DNA from: Mariniblastus sp.
GTDB taxonomy: Bacteria; Planctomycetota; Planctomycetia; Pirellulales; Pirellulaceae
Assembly (NCBI GenBank): GCA_022447555.1
Contig: JAKVBF010000011.1
Span: 62,001 to 126,000 of the forward strand
Direction: 5' to 3'
Length of the DNA stretch: 64,000 nt
How positions within the stretch are numbered: the first letter of the stretch is position 1; each line of letters begins with the position of its first letter. This document shows positions 1-8,508 of this stretch, in pieces. Made by a program: the position numbers and the translations under genes. The notes under the pieces are model-generated. The model was not told the DNA's origin. It did not search any database and saw nothing but the letters and a program-made list of their open reading frames with translations.

Positions 1-343
1 CGGCAATAATCACTAACGCAAAAAGAACGAGCCACAGGTTGGTTAGCCATAATCCGAACATGGCGATCAAGGCGATAAGAATCTCTGACCACTTAGAGAG
101 AATGCTAACTCTCTGCTTGCTGTACTTATCGGAATACTGGCCTGCAAATCCAGATAATAAAACGAATGGTATCGCCAAACACAATGACGCCCAAGCCTGC
201 CCTCCTGGGCCCAGCTGGTCTGCCCAAACCCCGCCTACTGCCAGACCATAAATCAAAACCTGTTTCAGAATATTGTCATTCGCAGCACCCAAGAACTGAG
301 TCGCATTTAAAAAGTAAAAACCGCGTTGGCGAGAATTCATCAT
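1..343 (-). CDS. MFS transporter, LplT-like, N-terminal part (cut by window edge)
   Basis: The first ~114 residues of a membrane transporter run off the left edge. The visible part opens with a short cationic stretch, then FLNATQFLGAANDNILKQ, a pattern typical of the LplT/Aas-type lysophospholipid transporter branch of the major facilitator superfamily. A first membrane helix, a loop with GQYSDKYSKQR (the MFS motif A position between helices 2 and 3) and a further hydrophobic segment follow. Two adjacent ATG codons lie at 343 and 340. A GGGAG ribosome site about 8 bases upstream supports 343. Family members flip lysophospholipids or related lipids across the inner membrane, sometimes fused to an acyltransferase. 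Whether this protein carries such a fusion cannot be seen. Confidence 0.8.
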   Translation of the reverse strand, partial: MMNSRQRGFYFLNATQFLGAANDNILKQVLIYGLAVGGVWADQLGPGGQAWASLCLAIPFVLLSGFAGQYSDKYSKQRVSILSKWSEILIALIAMFGLWLTNLWLVLFALVIIA

Positions 344-721
344 GCAACCTGCTCCCAATTAAATCCGCAAAAATGATTTTCGGCAAAAAATAAAATGAGT
401 TTTGACCAAGAGTTGAGAGGTTTCTAACAAAAGCCCAAACGCCTATCTGATCATTGCGAAATATTCATGGAAAACGTGCCACGCAAATTACCAAAATCCT
501 CGAACCATATTTCTAACGCCTCGTTAGAACGGCAAACTGACACGAGCCATCGAGCAAGCCATTACCAAAAGGCGTTCACGATAGGTTTTCAGTCCTTCAA
601 AATGCTCGTTTCAGACGGACTGAATCTACCAAACACTTATAAACCTGTCATTGCCATTCTAGATTAAGGGCAGAAATCCGATGGCTTCCAGTGCTTGGGA
701 TAAGAGCTTTGCTCCTCTCAT
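344..721. other. intergenic region, no gene seen
   Basis: This 378-base region lies between the divergent MFS gene and the small gene at 722. Short open frames here (for example 467-667) lack a ribosome site and have no recognisable protein pattern. It should carry promoters for both flanking genes, but I cannot point to a convincing one. Confidence 0.5.
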
Positions 722-1090
722 ATGGAAGGTACGTGGTTTACCGAGCGAAATAGACTGCAGTTTTCTAAAATCTCCGGAGCACGTCACACACGCATGTCTC
801 GAACATCCTTTCGCCGACGTGTCCCCCACCCAACTAACGAATTAATCATCGAACCGATCAATTACAAGTTCGGAAGTTTTGACGAAATTGAATCCAAAAA
901 ACTCGGGGTCAATCAAAATGACTCCATCGTGATCCCAGTGACCGGCGATCTGTCACGGTTTGTCGAGGGGGGAACCGGAAAAATGGAAGCTCACTCAATC
1001 GATCGCAAGGTGCTGCGGAAATACTGGCAACCATCGGTCGGTATTGTCGATAGGGATTGGGTCCACTTTAGTCTCAAAATCGTGTATTAA
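722..1090 (+). CDS. hypothetical small protein
   Basis: An open frame of 122 residues that I do not recognise. The N-terminal ~35 residues are basic and irregular. From about residue 38 the sequence looks like a folded domain (LIIEPINYKFGSFDEIESKK ... DSIVIPVTGDLSRF ... VGIVDRDWVHFSL), with alternating hydrophobic residues suggesting beta structure. No ribosome site precedes 722, and translation may begin at the ATG at 794, which would remove most of the irregular region. A strong intrinsic terminator 33 bases downstream supports a real transcript ending here. The opposite-strand frame 995-1330 is taken as a shadow. Confidence 0.5.
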   Translation: MEGTWFTERNRLQFSKISGARHTRMSRTSFRRRVPHPTNELIIEPINYKFGSFDEIESKKLGVNQNDSIVIPVTGDLSRFVEGGTGKMEAHSIDRKVLRKYWQPSVGIVDRDWVHFSLKIVY

Positions 1091-1122
1091 AATTCCCCTT
1101 ATTGAACAACCTGAGTCACCCC

Positions 1123-1150
1123 AAGCCCGAATTTTCATTCGGGCTTTTTT
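1123..1150 (+). terminator. intrinsic terminator
   Basis: Perfect 9-bp stem AAGCCCGAA / TTCGGGCTT (1123-1131 and 1138-1146) with a 6-base loop, followed by a T run. It ends the transcript of the small gene at 722. Confidence 0.85.
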
Positions 1151-1293
1151 CGTCCATTTAAAATCTTTTAAGTAAACCCATACCACTGAGATGCCATTTC
1201 TACCTCCAATCAAATCAATTCCACCAATCCTAACGGATATCGAAAGTGGTAATTGAGTCCGCGCCATTAAATTCCGATAGGAGAGGTTAGATA

Positions 1294-1313
1294 GTGCTGC
1301 GCTCGGGCAGCAC
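1294..1313 (+). repeat. inverted repeat in leader of the 1416 gene
   Basis: Perfect 7-bp inverted repeat GTGCTGC / GCAGCAC with a 6-base loop. It lies about 100 bases before the secreted protein gene. There is no T run, so it is not a simple terminator. It could be a leader hairpin or a protein-binding site. Confidence 0.45.
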
Positions 1314-1415
1314 CCAAAGGGAAGATACACAACCTAGATAATCTTTTCCGGTTCGGCAGACCTTCCGGTTACTAAAACGCAGGATTCAGTGACGCATTTT
1401 AAAAGGATTTACTAG

Positions 1416-2735
1416 TTGATGCCTCGACTTGTTTTCACCGCTGGCTTAGGCCTTGTTTGCCTCCTGTCTTTGACAACGGAGGCTCATAGTTTTCAGGATC
1501 CGGAAGAGAAACTGACCGAAGAATCAATTGCTGAAAACTCTCAACTTGATTCGAGGAAAACCACGCCAGCCATTCAGGTCAAAGCCACTGTCGGGAAAAC
1601 CACCGCGAAACCCGTTCTCACACCCGAAATGATTGTGAGGCGAGATAAAATCGAGCACTGTCTGGCGAGCTATTATCCCGCTCACGTCAACGCAGATATT
1701 TTACGACCGTGGAGTATTATGCATGGACTTATCGCATTTGGGCAGGACACGCTCATTTTAACTGGTGATAAACGGATCGATGCGGTGGACTATCTGTGCG
1801 CCAACGGTCGTGGCAACGATCGGAGAATTTTGCATGTCAAAAATGGTAAGCTGCAAGCCCGCAAAGGCGATGGCTATCAGGGGCATCACGGACAATTATT
1901 GTCGATGTTTGCCCAATCCAATGTACCCATTGATCATCCAATCGAAGTCGATGGCCAGTCGTTTACCGTTGCCGATCTCGTCGAATTGGAAAAGAAGAGT
2001 TGCCGATCAAGAACGGAATTAACCTTCCAGTTAATTGGCTTGGCGCACTACCTCGATCCAGATGATCGCTGGAAAAATAGTCAGGGGCAAAATTGGAACA
2101 TCCCCAGGATGATCAGTGAAGAAATTGTACAGCCTATCAATGGGGCCGCCTGCGGAGGGACGCATCGCCTAATGGGGCTTAGCTACGCCGTTGAGAAACG
2201 CAAAGAAAGCGGCAAGCCCCTAACTGGCCAATGGCAACGAGCGAACAACTTCATTGAGCAATATCATAAGTACGCGATGAAACTGCAAAACAGGGATGGG
2301 AGTTTCAGCACGGACTGGTTCGTCGGGCTCAGTGACTCAGGAAAAAATGCGGATAAAATCAGGACAACAGGTCACATTTTGGAATGGCTTGCCTTTTCCA
2401 TGACGCCCGAGCAACTTCAAGATCCACAGATTGATGACGCAGTCGACTTCTTGGCTGAAGTGATGGTTGACGTCCCTAAAAACAGGATTGGCGTGGGACC
2501 TCGCGATGTTGGCCCCAAAGGGCACGCCTTGCGAGCCTTGCGGCTCTATGAGAACGCTGTTTTCGGCGAATCTTCTGATCACCACAAGTTCGCTTCTAAC
2601 GAGAATATCATTCGTGACTTCAGCGTCGCACAGCAGGCGTTGGCTCACCAGCAAAAATATCTAGACCGAGTCGGCAATCCTAACAAACGGGAACCAGCTC
2701 AAACGCGTTACCGATCTATTTTCCGTCGACGGTAA
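1416..2735 (+). CDS. secreted protein with alpha/alpha-toroid-like pattern, unknown function
   Basis: About 439 residues. A signal peptide covers roughly residues 1-25 (short basic start, hydrophobic core, exit near EAHS), so the protein is probably exported. The mature part is mostly helical. Around residue 289 it has LQNRDGSFSTDWF, resembling the QW-type motif of alpha/alpha-toroid proteins such as terpene cyclases and prenyltransferases. A repeat-like TTGHILEWLAFSM follows. This suggests a toroid fold but not a reaction, and I do not assign one. TTG at 1416 is spaced about 8 bases from AAAAGGA, while ATG at 1419 is the ordinary alternative. The gene at 2772 follows after 36 bases with its own ribosome site, so the two probably form an operon. 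Confidence 0.8.
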   Translation: MMPRLVFTAGLGLVCLLSLTTEAHSFQDPEEKLTEESIAENSQLDSRKTTPAIQVKATVGKTTAKPVLTPEMIVRRDKIEHCLASYYPAHVNADILRPWSIMHGLIAFGQDTLILTGDKRIDAVDYLCANGRGNDRRILHVKNGKLQARKGDGYQGHHGQLLSMFAQSNVPIDHPIEVDGQSFTVADLVELEKKSCRSRTELTFQLIGLAHYLDPDDRWKNSQGQNWNIPRMISEEIVQPINGAACGGTHRLMGLSYAVEKRKESGKPLTGQWQRANNFIEQYHKYAMKLQNRDGSFSTDWFVGLSDSGKNADKIRTTGHILEWLAFSMTPEQLQDPQIDDAVDFLAEVMVDVPKNRIGVGPRDVGPKGHALRALRLYENAVFGESSDHHKFASNENIIRDFSVAQQALAHQQKYLDRVGNPNKREPAQTRYRSIFRRR

Positions 2736-2771
2736 TCCTAAGGCCAATCAAATTCAGGGAGGAATTTGAAT

Positions 2772-3740
2772 ATGACAATTTCTAACCACTCACACAACAC
2801 CACGATTCTTTTGACTGCTCTATTGGCGATTGCATGGGGATTTTCAAACGAGTCCTTAGGCCAACGCGTCGTCCCAGGAACCGGAAAGCCGCTCACCGAA
2901 GTCGGTGATAATTTTGAAGATCCTGACTGGGGCTACGATCTAAAGCTCCCCAAGGTGTACAACCACAAAGAAGACACCCTTTCCACCAACTCACCCGGCG
3001 GCCAATCCAAGAACGGTCGTTGGTACGAGGGTTCTAAACGGGGGCAACCCGATTTTATCCATCGCGTTTCCACACCGCTGGGTGGGTTACCCGGTAGCAC
3101 TGGGGCGCTCGCTATCAGCTCGATCAAAACGGGTTCGTCACAACCGAGTTATCAACAGCAACAAGACGATTTCATCGCGAATGTTGCCCCCCGAGTCGGA
3201 AAACTATCGGCCTCTCGATCACCCAGTGTCGTAACACGAGTTTGGATGCCGCCCGTCGATGAATGGGAAAATCGAACGGGTTGCCATTTTGCCTTCCGTG
3301 TCGCCGTCGAAACAGATTACAAGGTTCCTCGCAAAACGTTCTTCAACCGCAACTCAGAGGAAACCTCTGATATGTGGCCAGGCATGTTTCTGCACTTCGA
3401 TAGTAAAGAAGGAAAAGGAGCAACCCGCAAAGAGAACGATTCGGCACACTTTTGGTTCAAGGCATCGACCAACGGAATGCAAATCCGCGGCCCTCAAGTG
3501 ACCTCCACTGGATGGTGGACCTTGGGCATCAGCATGACTCCGGATGGAAAGGTCCATTACTACGCCAAACCGGGAATCGAGGATCTAACGGAAGCGGATC
3601 ATGTGGCGTCCGCTTATCCATTCGGCCGACGCTCACTGCGAATGAGGAACTTCTTCTTCAACGCATGTAGCGGAGACGATGGCAAGACCGAATCGACCGA
3701 ATTTATCGTCGACGACCCGACCGTCTTTGTCCTCCGCTAA
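2772..3740 (+). CDS. secreted protein, likely jelly-roll fold, unknown function
   Basis: 322 residues from the ATG at 2772. AGGGAGGA sits about 8 bases before it, which makes this start better than the TTG at 2766. A signal peptide ends near residue 30 (FSNESLGQ). The mature part is rich in aromatic and beta-forming stretches such as HFWFKASTNGMQIRG and GWWTLGISMTPDGKVHYYAK, then FFFNACSGDDGK near the end. This is what a concanavalin-like or laminin-G-like beta sandwich looks like. No catalytic pattern is evident. It is probably co-transcribed with the secreted protein just upstream and ends before a hairpin terminator. Confidence 0.75.
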   Translation: MTISNHSHNTTILLTALLAIAWGFSNESLGQRVVPGTGKPLTEVGDNFEDPDWGYDLKLPKVYNHKEDTLSTNSPGGQSKNGRWYEGSKRGQPDFIHRVSTPLGGLPGSTGALAISSIKTGSSQPSYQQQQDDFIANVAPRVGKLSASRSPSVVTRVWMPPVDEWENRTGCHFAFRVAVETDYKVPRKTFFNRNSEETSDMWPGMFLHFDSKEGKGATRKENDSAHFWFKASTNGMQIRGPQVTSTGWWTLGISMTPDGKVHYYAKPGIEDLTEADHVASAYPFGRRSLRMRNFFFNACSGDDGKTESTEFIVDDPTVFVLR

Positions 3741-3747
3741 TCCGGGG

Positions 3748-3783
3748 AAAGCAGATCGGCTGGCTGACCCAACGATCTGCTTT
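3748..3783 (+). terminator. probable intrinsic terminator
   Basis: Perfect 11-bp stem AAAGCAGATCG / CGATCTGCTTT (3748-3758 and 3773-3783) with a 14-base loop, 8 bases after the stop of the secreted protein. The T tract is short, so termination may be partial. Confidence 0.65.
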
Positions 3784-3786
3784 AAA

Positions 3787-3846
3787 CCACCGTTGCAGGC
3801 TCGCAAAACGAGGACTGTCGTAGAACTATGTTTCCAGCAACGGTGG
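3787..3846. repeat. 10-bp inverted repeat with 40-base spacer
   Basis: CCACCGTTGC (3787-3796) and its perfect reverse complement GCAACGGTGG (3837-3846). It lies between the terminator and the FAD oxidoreductase gene. The role is unknown. Confidence 0.45.
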
Positions 3847-3942
3847 AACAAGCCGCGGTAAATGACGTTGTGATCGCCAAGCATTAGCGGTTGGGGCTGT
3901 TGAAGTTTTTAAACCGAGCAATCCCCTAGATACCGCGTCACC

Positions 3943-5232
3943 ATGCATGATCCAGACGTCTTGATTATAGGAGCCGGTCTATCCGGTCTATGTGCTGCCC
4001 GTACCCTCCAGCAAGCCGGGCGATCCTGTTTAATACTTGAAGCTTCAGACGGGATCGGGGGTCGCGCGCGAACGGATATCATCGATGGCTTCCGCTGCGA
4101 CCGGGGCTTCCAGGTTCTGTTGACAGCTTATCCCGAGGCACAACAAGTTCTCAACTATTCCAATTTAGGCTTACAGTCATTCGAGCCAGGTGCACTGGTC
4201 CGATACCGCGGGAAATTCGTTCGGTTCGCCGATCCTTGGAGACGGCCTCAACACGCAATGGCGACCGCGCTGTCGCCGTTGGCCAGCCTTGCGGACAAAC
4301 TGCGAGTCGCCCTTCTGAAGCGGGATGTCACTCGCGACTCCCTCAACCAAATTTTTCAAAGACCCGAGACAACGACTTTAAATCGTCTGCGCAGGGCAGG
4401 GTTTTCCGAGCGAATCATCGAGCATTTTTTCAAACCATTTTTAGGTGGCGTTTTCCTCGAAAACGAACTGAACACGAGTAGTAAAATGTTCGATTTCGTG
4501 TTCAGAATGTTCGCCAACGGCGACGCGGCATTGCCCCATGACGGCATGGGGGCGATGGCTGAGCAACTTGCGAAGCAACTGCCGCCCAACACCATTCGTA
4601 CCAATGCCTCCGTCGCCCATGTGAAACCCAAGCAGGTTTTGTTGGAATCCGGTGAGGTACTCACCGCCCCCGTTGTTATCGTCGCCTGCGATCTCCCCGC
4701 AGCTCTAAAATTATGCGACCTTCCCAACAGCGCAAGCAGGCGGAAGGAGGGGAAGTCGGTGACGTGCGTTTACTTTACAGCGCCCAAGCCACCCCTAACC
4801 GAACCCATCTTGGTCCTCAATGGAGAGGGGAGTGAGGGGAGTGAGGGGAGTGGCCCGATCAACAATCTTTGCGTCCCAAGCCAAGTCTGTCCCTCCTACG
4901 CACCTTCAGGGCAGTCACTGATATCCGTTTCATCTCTCGGAACACCAGCTGTCTCTGATTTGGCCTCGCTCGAGGGAGCGATTCGCAGACAGTTAAAGCA
5001 ATGGTATGGCAATCAGGTCGATTCATGGGGCCACCTTAGAACCTATTGCATCGATCATGCATTGCCAGACCAAACAGCCCTTTCCTTGACACCTGTGTCC
5101 AAGAGCCCAATGATCGAAAAGGGCCTTTTCATCTGCGGCGATCATTGTAACACCGCTTCGATTCAGGGCGCCATGATCTCGGGAAGGGAAGCTGCCGAAA
5201 ACGTGCTTGACCGGATGGGAAACAAACGATGA
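3943..5232 (+). CDS. NAD(P)/FAD-dependent oxidoreductase (amine oxidase / protoporphyrinogen oxidase-like)
   Basis: 429 residues. The N-terminus has the dinucleotide-binding motif VLIIGAGLSGL (glycines at 10, 12, 15). An acidic residue ends the second strand, followed by GIGGRART, the usual flavin amine oxidase signature. Near the C-terminus GLFICGDHCNTASIQGAM matches the segment that closes over FAD in this family. Members oxidise amines or desaturate isoprenoid substrates; the substrate here is not evident. Around residue 295 a Gly/Glu/Ser stretch is encoded by three exact copies of a 9-base unit. The gene is convergent with a DUF3050 gene, leaving only 3 bases between the stops. Confidence 0.88.
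   Translation: MHDPDVLIIGAGLSGLCAARTLQQAGRSCLILEASDGIGGRARTDIIDGFRCDRGFQVLLTAYPEAQQVLNYSNLGLQSFEPGALVRYRGKFVRFADPWRRPQHAMATALSPLASLADKLRVALLKRDVTRDSLNQIFQRPETTTLNRLRRAGFSERIIEHFFKPFLGGVFLENELNTSSKMFDFVFRMFANGDAALPHDGMGAMAEQLAKQLPPNTIRTNASVAHVKPKQVLLESGEVLTAPVVIVACDLPAALKLCDLPNSASRRKEGKSVTCVYFTAPKPPLTEPILVLNGEGSEGSEGSGPINNLCVPSQVCPSYAPSGQSLISVSSLGTPAVSDLASLEGAIRRQLKQWYGNQVDSWGHLRTYCIDHALPDQTALSLTPVSKSPMIEKGLFICGDHCNTASIQGAMISGREAAENVLDRMGNKR
4825..4851 (+). repeat. three tandem 9-bp repeats inside a CDS
   Basis: GAGGGGAGT occurs three times without mismatch, encoding (Glu-Gly-Ser) x3 in a loop of the FAD oxidoreductase. The unit keeps the frame, so copy-number change would alter only loop length. 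Confidence 0.9.
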
Positions 5233-5235
5233 TCA

Positions 5236-6021
5236 TTAAGCGACCGGTTGCTTCTTGATCGCTTCCAGAATCCCGTCGAAAAGTTGACAGCGAGCCGATA
5301 GTGATGCCTCAGCACTCTCTATTGCGAGCCGCCATTTCTCATCCGATTCGCCACACAGCTCTTTGACCATGTTCGTCGCGATGGGGCCGTGGCTATCGCC
5401 ATCTAATTCGATGTGACGATTCAGGTAATAAACAAACTCGTCGAGCCTACCCTCCGAGTCGGCATTAACTTGTTGGACAATCTGTCCAAACACGTCCGGT
5501 AAAAGATCCTCACGTCCAAACGTGAAGGCCGCCGCCTTGACGTACGTTCCTCCAGCCTCGACGGTTTGGAAGGTCTGTTTCGAAAATTGGCGAGCCGCCT
5601 CGGGAATCTCGCCGTTCGCTAAAGCATCCTCTAACGTGAAACCGCCGCGAAGATCCTCTAAAAATCGCTCGATCGTTTGCGTTTCCGCGCCACACGACTC
5701 CATTGCCCGTAAGTACAATTCAAAGTGGCTGATGAAGCCGCGACCGTGGTCCTCATCCGACTCTTCCTCCAACACGATCTCATTGATGAAACGGGCAAAT
5801 GTTCCACTTTTTGGCGGCATCCAAGGAACCGTGTTACAACAGAAATCCTGTTGCAAACTTTTCAACAGCGACATGAAGTCCCAGACTGCGAAGACGTGAA
5901 ACTTCATGAAAGTCTGAATTGCTTCGAGACTGTGAATGTTCTCGTACAAAGGATGAGTCAGTAACTTCTGCCTTAGAGGGGTGATGGCAGTCCGAAGCTC
6001 ATCCAATCGGTCGGTGTTCAT
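5236..6021 (-). CDS. DUF3050 domain protein (heme-oxygenase-like fold)
   Basis: 261 residues, all-helical in appearance. It matches my recollection of DUF3050: LLTHPLYENIHSLEAIQTFMKFHVFAVWDFMSLLK near the start, a central IVLEEESDED, and RHIELDGDSHGP near the C-terminus. These conserved His/Glu/Asp positions fit a heme-oxygenase-like, possibly di-iron, fold. Proteins of this fold include oxidases and desaturases acting on small molecules, but the reaction of DUF3050 is not established to my knowledge. The start codon is the ATG at 6021. It is convergent with the FAD oxidoreductase, so a functional link is only a guess. Confidence 0.88.
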   Translation of the reverse strand: MNTDRLDELRTAITPLRQKLLTHPLYENIHSLEAIQTFMKFHVFAVWDFMSLLKSLQQDFCCNTVPWMPPKSGTFARFINEIVLEEESDEDHGRGFISHFELYLRAMESCGAETQTIERFLEDLRGGFTLEDALANGEIPEAARQFSKQTFQTVEAGGTYVKAAAFTFGREDLLPDVFGQIVQQVNADSEGRLDEFVYYLNRHIELDGDSHGPIATNMVKELCGESDEKWRLAIESAEASLSARCQLFDGILEAIKKQPVA

Positions 6022-6564
6022 GTGTTTAAATCTCGATTACGCGGGTGGACAGGCTGATCCGTCGAATCCGGCGTCGACGCGACAGGGTAGCGACATTAAA
6101 ATCAACACGAGGAGTTTGCGGCTTTCGCAGCACCACTGTAACCGCAGGCAAGGCAGCCATTTAACGCCCAACTAAATAGGATTGTTTACCCACAATCCAG
6201 TTATCCGGGACCTTTTCCATGGTTCACCGTGCCAAACCCCAGAAGTCCTTAAACATCAACGTTTCGGCTAGGTTTAAGGCCGTCTCAACGCCCGAAAAAT
6301 CTCACTCTTATTGTACTTTGTTTTAAAACTTGTCAATGCTTTGTTTTTTGACTCGTGAGGTTTCGGGGACTGTACTCCTGTCGCCCCAAAACGAACCTCG
6401 GTCCACCGGTTGGAATGGCTTGGTATTCGGACCTAAAAATGCGATGATGCAAGTCAAGCCCTTGATTAGTTCTTGGAGAAAGTTGGTTCTCGGCAAAAGT
6501 CATTTAGTAAACTTTTTCTTAAAGGCTGTCCCGCTTTGGCAATTCCAAGCAAACTCTCAGTTCC
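6022..6564. other. 543-base intergenic region
   Basis: It lies between the DUF3050 gene and the MscS-type channel gene. An open frame at 6330-6656 runs into the channel gene in another frame and has no protein-like pattern, so it is rejected. A weak hairpin with a bulge (GGGGAC ... GTCGCCCC, around 6365-6396) is visible. No convincing promoter was found. Confidence 0.5.
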
Positions 6565-7914
6565 ATGTTGGTAAATCGAATGAAGAAGAAAAGACTCACC
6601 TACCTGACTTATCTGGCCATCAGTCTCCTTTCTTGGTTGCCGCCTACCGACGCTAAGGAGACAAGGCTCCAGAATGCTCAAACCGACGCTACCCAAACCC
6701 AAGCAGCTGATGAGTCAGAACCATTTGCAATCCCCTCAACAACTCTAGACCCCGCGATTTCGATTAGGGATCTCGAACTACTGATCACACCGCTCACCCA
6801 ATCAGAGCTCATTGCTGAGGCGAACGCATGGCAAGGCTTACTTCGGGCGAACATGATAAAAATAGCCGACCTGCGCATCCAATTACGCAAATCGGATGAC
6901 AATGCCTTGGAGACAAAACTAGCGGGCCTAATCGACAAGAAAGGGCGAATTGCGAGACATTTTGGAGTGGTGATCGACGCACTGGAGGCCAAAGGTGGCG
7001 ACGTCCAAGAGTACCGTAAGTACGCTTTGGCAACCGCCGGTGTTGCCGTCGAGTTTTCAAATCTTAACACACTTAAGTCTGTATTGCAGAAATGGCTTAT
7101 ATCAGACGATGGTGGCATTCGCTGGGGCTGGAACCTTATAAAATTCTTAGTAATCGTGACATTTTTCTATATCGGTGCTTCGATCGTTGCCAACGTGGTC
7201 TGTCGGTTCGCTCGGCACATCAAAGGAACGTCGCAACTTTTGATTTCTTTCCTTCGCACCTTCACCAAACAATTAATCCTATTAATAGGATTCATCATGG
7301 CGCTGAAGGCATTGGAATGGGACGTGACGCCCATGCTGGCTGCTTTAGGTGCTGCCGGGTTCGTCGTCGGTTTTGCGCTCAAAGATACGCTGGGAAATTT
7401 CGCCAGCGGAATCATGATTCTTGCCTATCGGCCGTTCGATGTGGGTGACCAAATTGACGCAGCGAACGTTAACGGCTTGGTAGAAAGCGTCTCGCTCTTT
7501 GCAACCCATATTCGAACTTTTGACAACAAGATGACCATCGTTCCCAATAATAAAATTTGGGGAGACATCATCACTAATGCAACGGCTAGTGACACCCGCC
7601 GCGTCGACATGGTATTCGGCATCGGCTACGACGACGATATCGAAATGGCGAACAATACACTGTTATCCTTACTCCAACAGCACCCCTTGGTACTGAGAGA
7701 GCCAGCCCCCGTGGTCAAATTAAACGAACTAGCGGATTCCTCAGTGAACTTCATTTGCAGACCTTGGACGAAAACCCAAGACTACTGGAGTGTCTACTGG
7801 GACATCACCCAATCGGTCAAAGAGACGTTTGACCAAAAAGGGATCTCGATACCCTATCCCCAACGAGATGTCCACCTACACAAAGAAATTGGGACGAAAA
7901 CGGAGCAGGACTAG
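6565..7914 (+). CDS. mechanosensitive ion channel, MscS family
   Basis: 449 residues. An N-terminal signal-like helix (residues ~6-25) and a ~150-residue polar, probably periplasmic, region precede three membrane helices. The third carries LGAAGFVVGFALKDTLGN (about residues 258-275), the Gly/Ala-rich pore helix of MscS. The beta domain follows with RPFDVGDQI, the family's standard sequence after the pore, and then the C-terminal alpha/beta domain. MscS channels open under membrane tension to release solutes in osmotic downshock. Neither 6565 nor the in-frame ATG at 6580 has a good ribosome site. MKKKRLTYL from 6580 would give a cleaner signal sequence. Confidence 0.93.
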   Translation: MLVNRMKKKRLTYLTYLAISLLSWLPPTDAKETRLQNAQTDATQTQAADESEPFAIPSTTLDPAISIRDLELLITPLTQSELIAEANAWQGLLRANMIKIADLRIQLRKSDDNALETKLAGLIDKKGRIARHFGVVIDALEAKGGDVQEYRKYALATAGVAVEFSNLNTLKSVLQKWLISDDGGIRWGWNLIKFLVIVTFFYIGASIVANVVCRFARHIKGTSQLLISFLRTFTKQLILLIGFIMALKALEWDVTPMLAALGAAGFVVGFALKDTLGNFASGIMILAYRPFDVGDQIDAANVNGLVESVSLFATHIRTFDNKMTIVPNNKIWGDIITNATASDTRRVDMVFGIGYDDDIEMANNTLLSLLQQHPLVLREPAPVVKLNELADSSVNFICRPWTKTQDYWSVYWDITQSVKETFDQKGISIPYPQRDVHLHKEIGTKTEQD

Positions 7915-8005
7915 GATCGACAAAACGAAAACGTGGCGGTCAGTTCTGGCGAACAAGTCTGGCTGCCAGCAAGGCTTTAACGAACATTCGATGTAAGGAA
8001 CCATA

Positions 8006-8476
8006 ATGGCTACATCTGACAGTCAGTCCAACCACGATTATTCTCACACCCAAATTGGCTATATGTTGCGATCCGGCATGTGGCTGGGAGCCTTCAGTTA
8101 CCCATTCATTATTCTTTTACTTCCCGAAGCTGGAACGCAACTGGAAACGCTTCTTATCGGAGGTTTCACCGGACTCTTTCTGTTTTTTGTAGGGTGGATT
8201 TTCGGCTCATTGACGGTCAACGTCACGCCCAAAAAAGTGCAATGGCATTTTGGACCGGGCTTTTGGAAGAAGTCGATCGACCGCGACCAAATCTCGGGGG
8301 CCAAGCCCATCCGAACCAAATGGTGGTATGGATTCGGCATCCGATTGTCACCGCACGGTTGGCTCTATAATGTTCAAGGACTGGATGCGGTCCAAATTGA
8401 ACACGCCGGAAGATCGACACTGATTGGCACCAACGATCCAAAAGGCCTTGCGAAAGCATTGAATCCAAAAATATGA
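8006..8476 (+). CDS. small membrane protein, unknown function
   Basis: 156 residues with two membrane helices close together (about residues 26-43 and 48-70). A basic, beta-rich C-terminal domain follows: VNVTPKKVQWHFGPGFWKKSI, then WWYGFGIRLSPHGWLYNVQGLDAVQIE. That arrangement resembles bacterial PH-like membrane-anchored domains, but I cannot assign a family. AAGGAA about 6 bases before the ATG supports the start. It sits between the MscS gene and the sulfatase, all on the same strand with short gaps, so co-transcription is possible. Confidence 0.78.
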   Translation: MATSDSQSNHDYSHTQIGYMLRSGMWLGAFSYPFIILLLPEAGTQLETLLIGGFTGLFLFFVGWIFGSLTVNVTPKKVQWHFGPGFWKKSIDRDQISGAKPIRTKWWYGFGIRLSPHGWLYNVQGLDAVQIEHAGRSTLIGTNDPKGLAKALNPKI

Positions 8477-8508
8477 ACCAACCTTTCACTCAACCATGAC
8501 GGGTACTA

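Noticed and set aside
995-1330. Minus-strand open frame of 111 codons
   Set aside because: It runs through the terminator and the small plus-strand gene, with no protein-like pattern.
6330-6656. Open frame of 108 codons before the MscS gene
   Set aside because: It overlaps the MscS start in another frame and lacks a ribosome site or recognisable pattern.
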